Of a stretch of 21,728 nt of DNA, positions 18,969-21,728 are shown piece after piece. The stretch comes from a virus. The DNA is taken from positions 1 through 21,728 of the IMG/VR virus record IMGVR_UViG_3300047471_000919, one strand, 5' to 3'. The notes beneath the pieces were generated by a model. The model made no database searches. It was not told the origin of the DNA and was given only the letters and a program-made list of their open reading frames with translations. Each line of letters begins with the position of its first letter. The first letter of the stretch is position 1. Position numbers and translations under genes: made by a program.

Positions 18969-21079
18969 CGGAACGGATTCGCGCCGCCCTCCATGTGCTG
19001 ACGGCCCCCGGCGCCGCAAAGTCCTCCGGCAGTCAGCAGGCATGGAACACCATCTTCACGACAGGGATGGACAGATTTTTCAGCGCCACGAAGATGACCC
19101 AGCCGTATGCCCAGCACCCGACCGTGCACGCGGCCATCTCGGCTATCGCGACGTCCATCTCGGCGCTCCCCTTGGAGATGTTTACCGACTCGCCGACCGA
19201 GAATGAGGATTCCGAGAAGCGGATTACCAACTCCATCGTCGGCGACCTGCTGGGAAATCCAGGTCCGGACATGGACGGCCCTCAGTTGATCGAGGGGACG
19301 GTCATCTACATGAAATTGCACGGGGAAGCCTTCTGGTTCCTGGACGGACTTGCCCGTCGCGACCCCCGTGGCCCGCAGTTTCCCACCAGCATCACGATGT
19401 GGGATCCGGCTTGCGTCAAGGCGATCAGTAAGAATGGCGCGCTTATCGCCTGGGAATATCAGGACGGCTCGCAGGGCGACGTCTTCCGCACCGCCCCCGA
19501 GAACGTTGTCCAGTTCAAGCATTTCAATCCTTACGATCCCATCCGCGGGCTCTCGCCTCTGGGGGCTGCCAAGCTGGCAGCGACCGGAGGATATAAGGCT
19601 CTCCTCTACCAGGATTCATTCTTCGACAATAACGCCGTCCCCTACGGCATCCTGACGCCCAAGGGCGATCAGATCGTTCAGCCGGAAGCCATGCTTCGCC
19701 TTCGTGACGAGCTCGAAGGCCGGCAGATGGGAGCCGGGAAGCATGGGCGGATCGGCGCACTCAACTCGCAAATCGAGTTCCAGGAATTGGGCATGTCTCA
19801 CAAGGACATGGATTTCCCGGTATGGCTGGACGCCGCGTCCGCCTTCATCCTCATGGTCTTCAAAGTCCCGCCTTCGGTCGCGGGGATCCAGAAGGACGCC
19901 AATTACAACGAGTCGATCCATCAGTCCAAGCGCTTCTGGTACAACCATCTACCGCTTGTCCATTACCTCGAACGTCGCATTGAAAAGCGCCTCTGCGAAC
20001 AGTTTGGCATTCCCGAGGAACCATATTTCCAGACGGAAATGATCCTGCCGCTGATCGAGGACCAAGAATCCATGGCCCGGCGGGCCCGCGACCTGTGGAA
20101 TATGGGCGTCCCCTTCACCGAGATCAACCGTCGCCTGAAAATGGGATTCGATCTGACGAATCACCTCTCCGCGGATACGCCGTGGGTGCCGTTCTCCATG
20201 GTCAACGCGGACGACCAGGCGCAGGCCATCCCGGCCCGCGAGCAGGTCACTGGCCAGCCGACTCCAGGGCAGCAGAACAAGCCGGGCGATATGCCGACAC
20301 AGGACCAACCGACCGCCGGCAAGGGGATGAACCTGGACCCGCGCGAATGGACCCGCTCACTCTCGTGGCGGACCTTGATCTCTAAGGTGCGCGTCGAAGA
20401 GGAAGCCTATGCGCGCGCCGTCCGGCAGCACCTGTATCTGCTCCGCAATGAGGTCCTGACGAAACTGCGCGGCCGCAAGGGTCTGAAGCTGGCCGGGGAT
20501 ATCAACGTCGAATCGATCATGTTCGATGAGGACAGGGCCGCTAAGGACATCGAGAAGAAGGTCGAGCCCATCTATAAATCCTCCATTGAGAAGGGCGTCG
20601 AGACGGTGATCGCGGAACTTCGTCTTGATATCGATTTCAGCCTTCTCTCCCCGGCGGTCGCCAAGTTCCTGCACGAAAAGATGTTCGAGATCGCCGACCT
20701 GGTTGATGGCCCAGTCGCCGACATGCTGCGGACTCAACTCGAAGAGGGCATCCGCCTCGGGGAATCGGTGGACAAGATCGCCGACCGGGTGACAGAGGCC
20801 TTCGATACCCAGCGCTTCCGCGCCTATCGTATCGCCCGCACCGAAGTCGCCGAGAGTTTCAACAGCGGCCGTTACGGGACGATGAAGGACGCCGGAGTCG
20901 AAAAACTGGAATGGCTGTCCGCCCGCGATGACCGTGTCCGCGACTCGCACCAGGAAGTGGACGGCGAGGTCATCATGCTGGGCGACCATTTTAGTAATGG
21001 GCTTCTTTATCCGCTCGATCCATCCGGACCGCCTGAGGAGATCGTCAACTGCCGGTGCGTCAGCGTGCCGGTGGCTTAG
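18959..21079 (+). CDS. Portal protein fused to a Mu F/SPP1 gp7-like head protein
   Basis: One 706-residue frame combines two phage head proteins. Residues about 1-430 are an HK97-type portal (HGEAFWFLDG, DNNAVPYGILTPKGD, FKVPPSVAGIQKDANYNES, LERRIEKRLCEQF). After a Pro/Gln-rich linker (about 425-460), residues about 480-706 form a Mu F/gp7-type minor head domain. Its signature RIARTEVAESFN, WLSARDDRVRDSHQEVDGE and terminal VNCRC (697-700 for NCRC) are present. The frame reads straight through without frameshift. In most phages these are separate neighbouring genes. The portal forms the DNA entry channel; the MuF domain is a capsid-internal protein. Confidence 0.9.
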   Translation: MALTERIRAALHVLTAPGAAKSSGSQQAWNTIFTTGMDRFFSATKMTQPYAQHPTVHAAISAIATSISALPLEMFTDSPTENEDSEKRITNSIVGDLLGNPGPDMDGPQLIEGTVIYMKLHGEAFWFLDGLARRDPRGPQFPTSITMWDPACVKAISKNGALIAWEYQDGSQGDVFRTAPENVVQFKHFNPYDPIRGLSPLGAAKLAATGGYKALLYQDSFFDNNAVPYGILTPKGDQIVQPEAMLRLRDELEGRQMGAGKHGRIGALNSQIEFQELGMSHKDMDFPVWLDAASAFILMVFKVPPSVAGIQKDANYNESIHQSKRFWYNHLPLVHYLERRIEKRLCEQFGIPEEPYFQTEMILPLIEDQESMARRARDLWNMGVPFTEINRRLKMGFDLTNHLSADTPWVPFSMVNADDQAQAIPAREQVTGQPTPGQQNKPGDMPTQDQPTAGKGMNLDPREWTRSLSWRTLISKVRVEEEAYARAVRQHLYLLRNEVLTKLRGRKGLKLAGDINVESIMFDEDRAAKDIEKKVEPIYKSSIEKGVETVIAELRLDIDFSLLSPAVAKFLHEKMFEIADLVDGPVADMLRTQLEEGIRLGESVDKIADRVTEAFDTQRFRAYRIARTEVAESFNSGRYGTMKDAGVEKLEWLSARDDRVRDSHQEVDGEVIMLGDHFSNGLLYPLDPSGPPEEIVNCRCVSVPVA

Positions 21080-21088
21080 GAGACATTC

Positions 21089-21728
21089 ATGGATATGAAG
21101 AATTGCGTTCAGCACATGCAGGAGATTGGCCTGCCGCAGGGGACCGCGACAGCCCTCTGCGAGATTCTCGTTGCGGCATCTCCCGGCGATGGTCCTCTGC
21201 CGAATACGGTTGACGGCGCCGCCAATCCCACAGTCACCAAGCCGCCCAAGTTGGAGCGCTGCGTCCAGCATCTCATCGCTCAGGGTCACAGCAAGGACAG
21301 CGCTTATGCGATTTGTAACGCGACGCTGGAGGCGGCAGGCGAACCAGAAGAGATCGCCGGCATGACCGTCAAGAGCATCGAGAAGGTGGATCAGGATCTC
21401 AAGTTCGTGCGCAAATCCTATGTCTCGATGGAAACCAAGGCCCTGAAGAATGGCGATATCGAGGCTTACGTTTCGACCGAGGCCATTGACCGCGTCGGCG
21501 ACGTCATCAAGGCGAAGGGATGGATGCTCGACAACTTCAAGCGCACGGGAGCTCCCGTCCTCTTCAGTCACGATTACGGACAGCCGCCCATCGGCAAGGC
21601 TGTCGAGATGGAAGTGCAGCGTAAGGGCCTCTGGTCGGTGACTCGCTTCCATGAAAAGACGCAGATGTCCCGTGACCTGGCGAAACTCGCCCGCGATGGG
21701 GACATGCGTTCGTGGTCTGTCGGGTTCA
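21089..21728 (+). CDS. HK97-type prohead protease with duplicated N-terminal Cys motif (cut by window end)
   Basis: The ATG at 21089 follows AGGAGA. The 213 visible residues run to the window edge without a stop. Residues from about 108 match the U35/HK97 prohead protease (YVSTEAIDRVGDVI, GAPVLFSHDYGQPPIG with His161, MRSWSVGF with Ser210). Before it lies an extension of about 100 residues with two copies of a short helical motif: NCVQHMQEIGLPQGTATALC (5-24) and RCVQHLIAQGHSKDSAYAIC (57-76). The protease trims scaffold and capsid proteins during head maturation; the motif pair is of unknown role. The major capsid gene is expected just outside the window. Confidence 0.87.
   Translation, partial: MDMKNCVQHMQEIGLPQGTATALCEILVAASPGDGPLPNTVDGAANPTVTKPPKLERCVQHLIAQGHSKDSAYAICNATLEAAGEPEEIAGMTVKSIEKVDQDLKFVRKSYVSMETKALKNGDIEAYVSTEAIDRVGDVIKAKGWMLDNFKRTGAPVLFSHDYGQPPIGKAVEMEVQRKGLWSVTRFHEKTQMSRDLAKLARDGDMRSWSVGF

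Noticed and set aside
20357-21652. 431-residue minus-strand frame
   Set aside because: It is the antisense shadow of the portal-MuF and protease genes, whose plus-strand motifs are clear.

Overview
The window looks like part of a tailed-phage (siphovirus-type) genome or prophage infecting a bacterium with an ordinary sigma70/Shine-Dalgarno system. The reasons are a large terminase, an HK97-type portal fused to a Mu F/SPP1 gp7-like domain and the start of a prohead protease at the right end; dense runs of small same-strand genes joined by 4-base ATGA/GTGA overlaps; consensus TTGACA/TATAAT promoters; and AGGAGG ribosome binding sites. No tRNA, CRISPR array or insertion sequence was seen. The host cannot be named from the sequence.

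Layout. (1) 1-798: three small genes (coiled-coil or membrane type) closed by a strong intrinsic terminator. (2) 801-1936: the most unusual part. The only minus-strand gene (950-1522, with RAMP/Cas7-like sequence features) lies between two tracts, 801-945 and 1559-1683, that repeat with a strict 5-base period (GCNNG on the gene's strand). A divergent promoter region follows, in which three promoters (one minus, two plus) carry the same palindrome CGGCGWCGCCG (one base off in one copy) in the spacer directly before the -10 box. (3) 1942-2275: a highly structured leader RNA whose last domain buries the ribosome binding site of the first early gene. (4) 2279-5845: early genes, including Cys-rich microproteins, an ssDNA-binding-like protein, a RecB/Cas4-like PD-(D/E)XK nuclease, small membrane proteins and a protein with 12-base coding repeats. 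(5) 5846-6474: about 630 bases without a convincing gene, rich in long-range helices. It ends in a second copy of the closing RNA domain seen at 2131-2275, with compensatory base changes between the copies. (6) 6475-9835: more small zinc-binding-like proteins, a methyltransferase-like protein, a coiled-coil protein and a nuclease-like protein.

(7) 9832-16650: a surface-sugar cassette. It holds a ColD-type 3-dehydratase (His in place of the PLP-binding Lys), GT11 and GT10 glycosyltransferases, a small lipoprotein, GDP-mannose 4,6-dehydratase, an XRE/sigma-region-4 fusion regulator, a GDP-fucose/colitose synthase-type enzyme, a GT2-like transferase and a FkbM-type methyltransferase. Together these could turn host GDP-mannose into GDP-L-colitose (or GDP-L-fucose) and attach it to the host envelope or the virion. 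(8) 16651-17220: a mostly non-coding gap with a candidate promoter and inverted repeats. (9) 17221-21728: the packaging and head module, running off the window inside the protease gene.

The best candidate for an undescribed system is the RAMP-like gene with its two 5-base-period tracts. Next come the paired structured RNA domains and the phage-borne dideoxysugar pathway.
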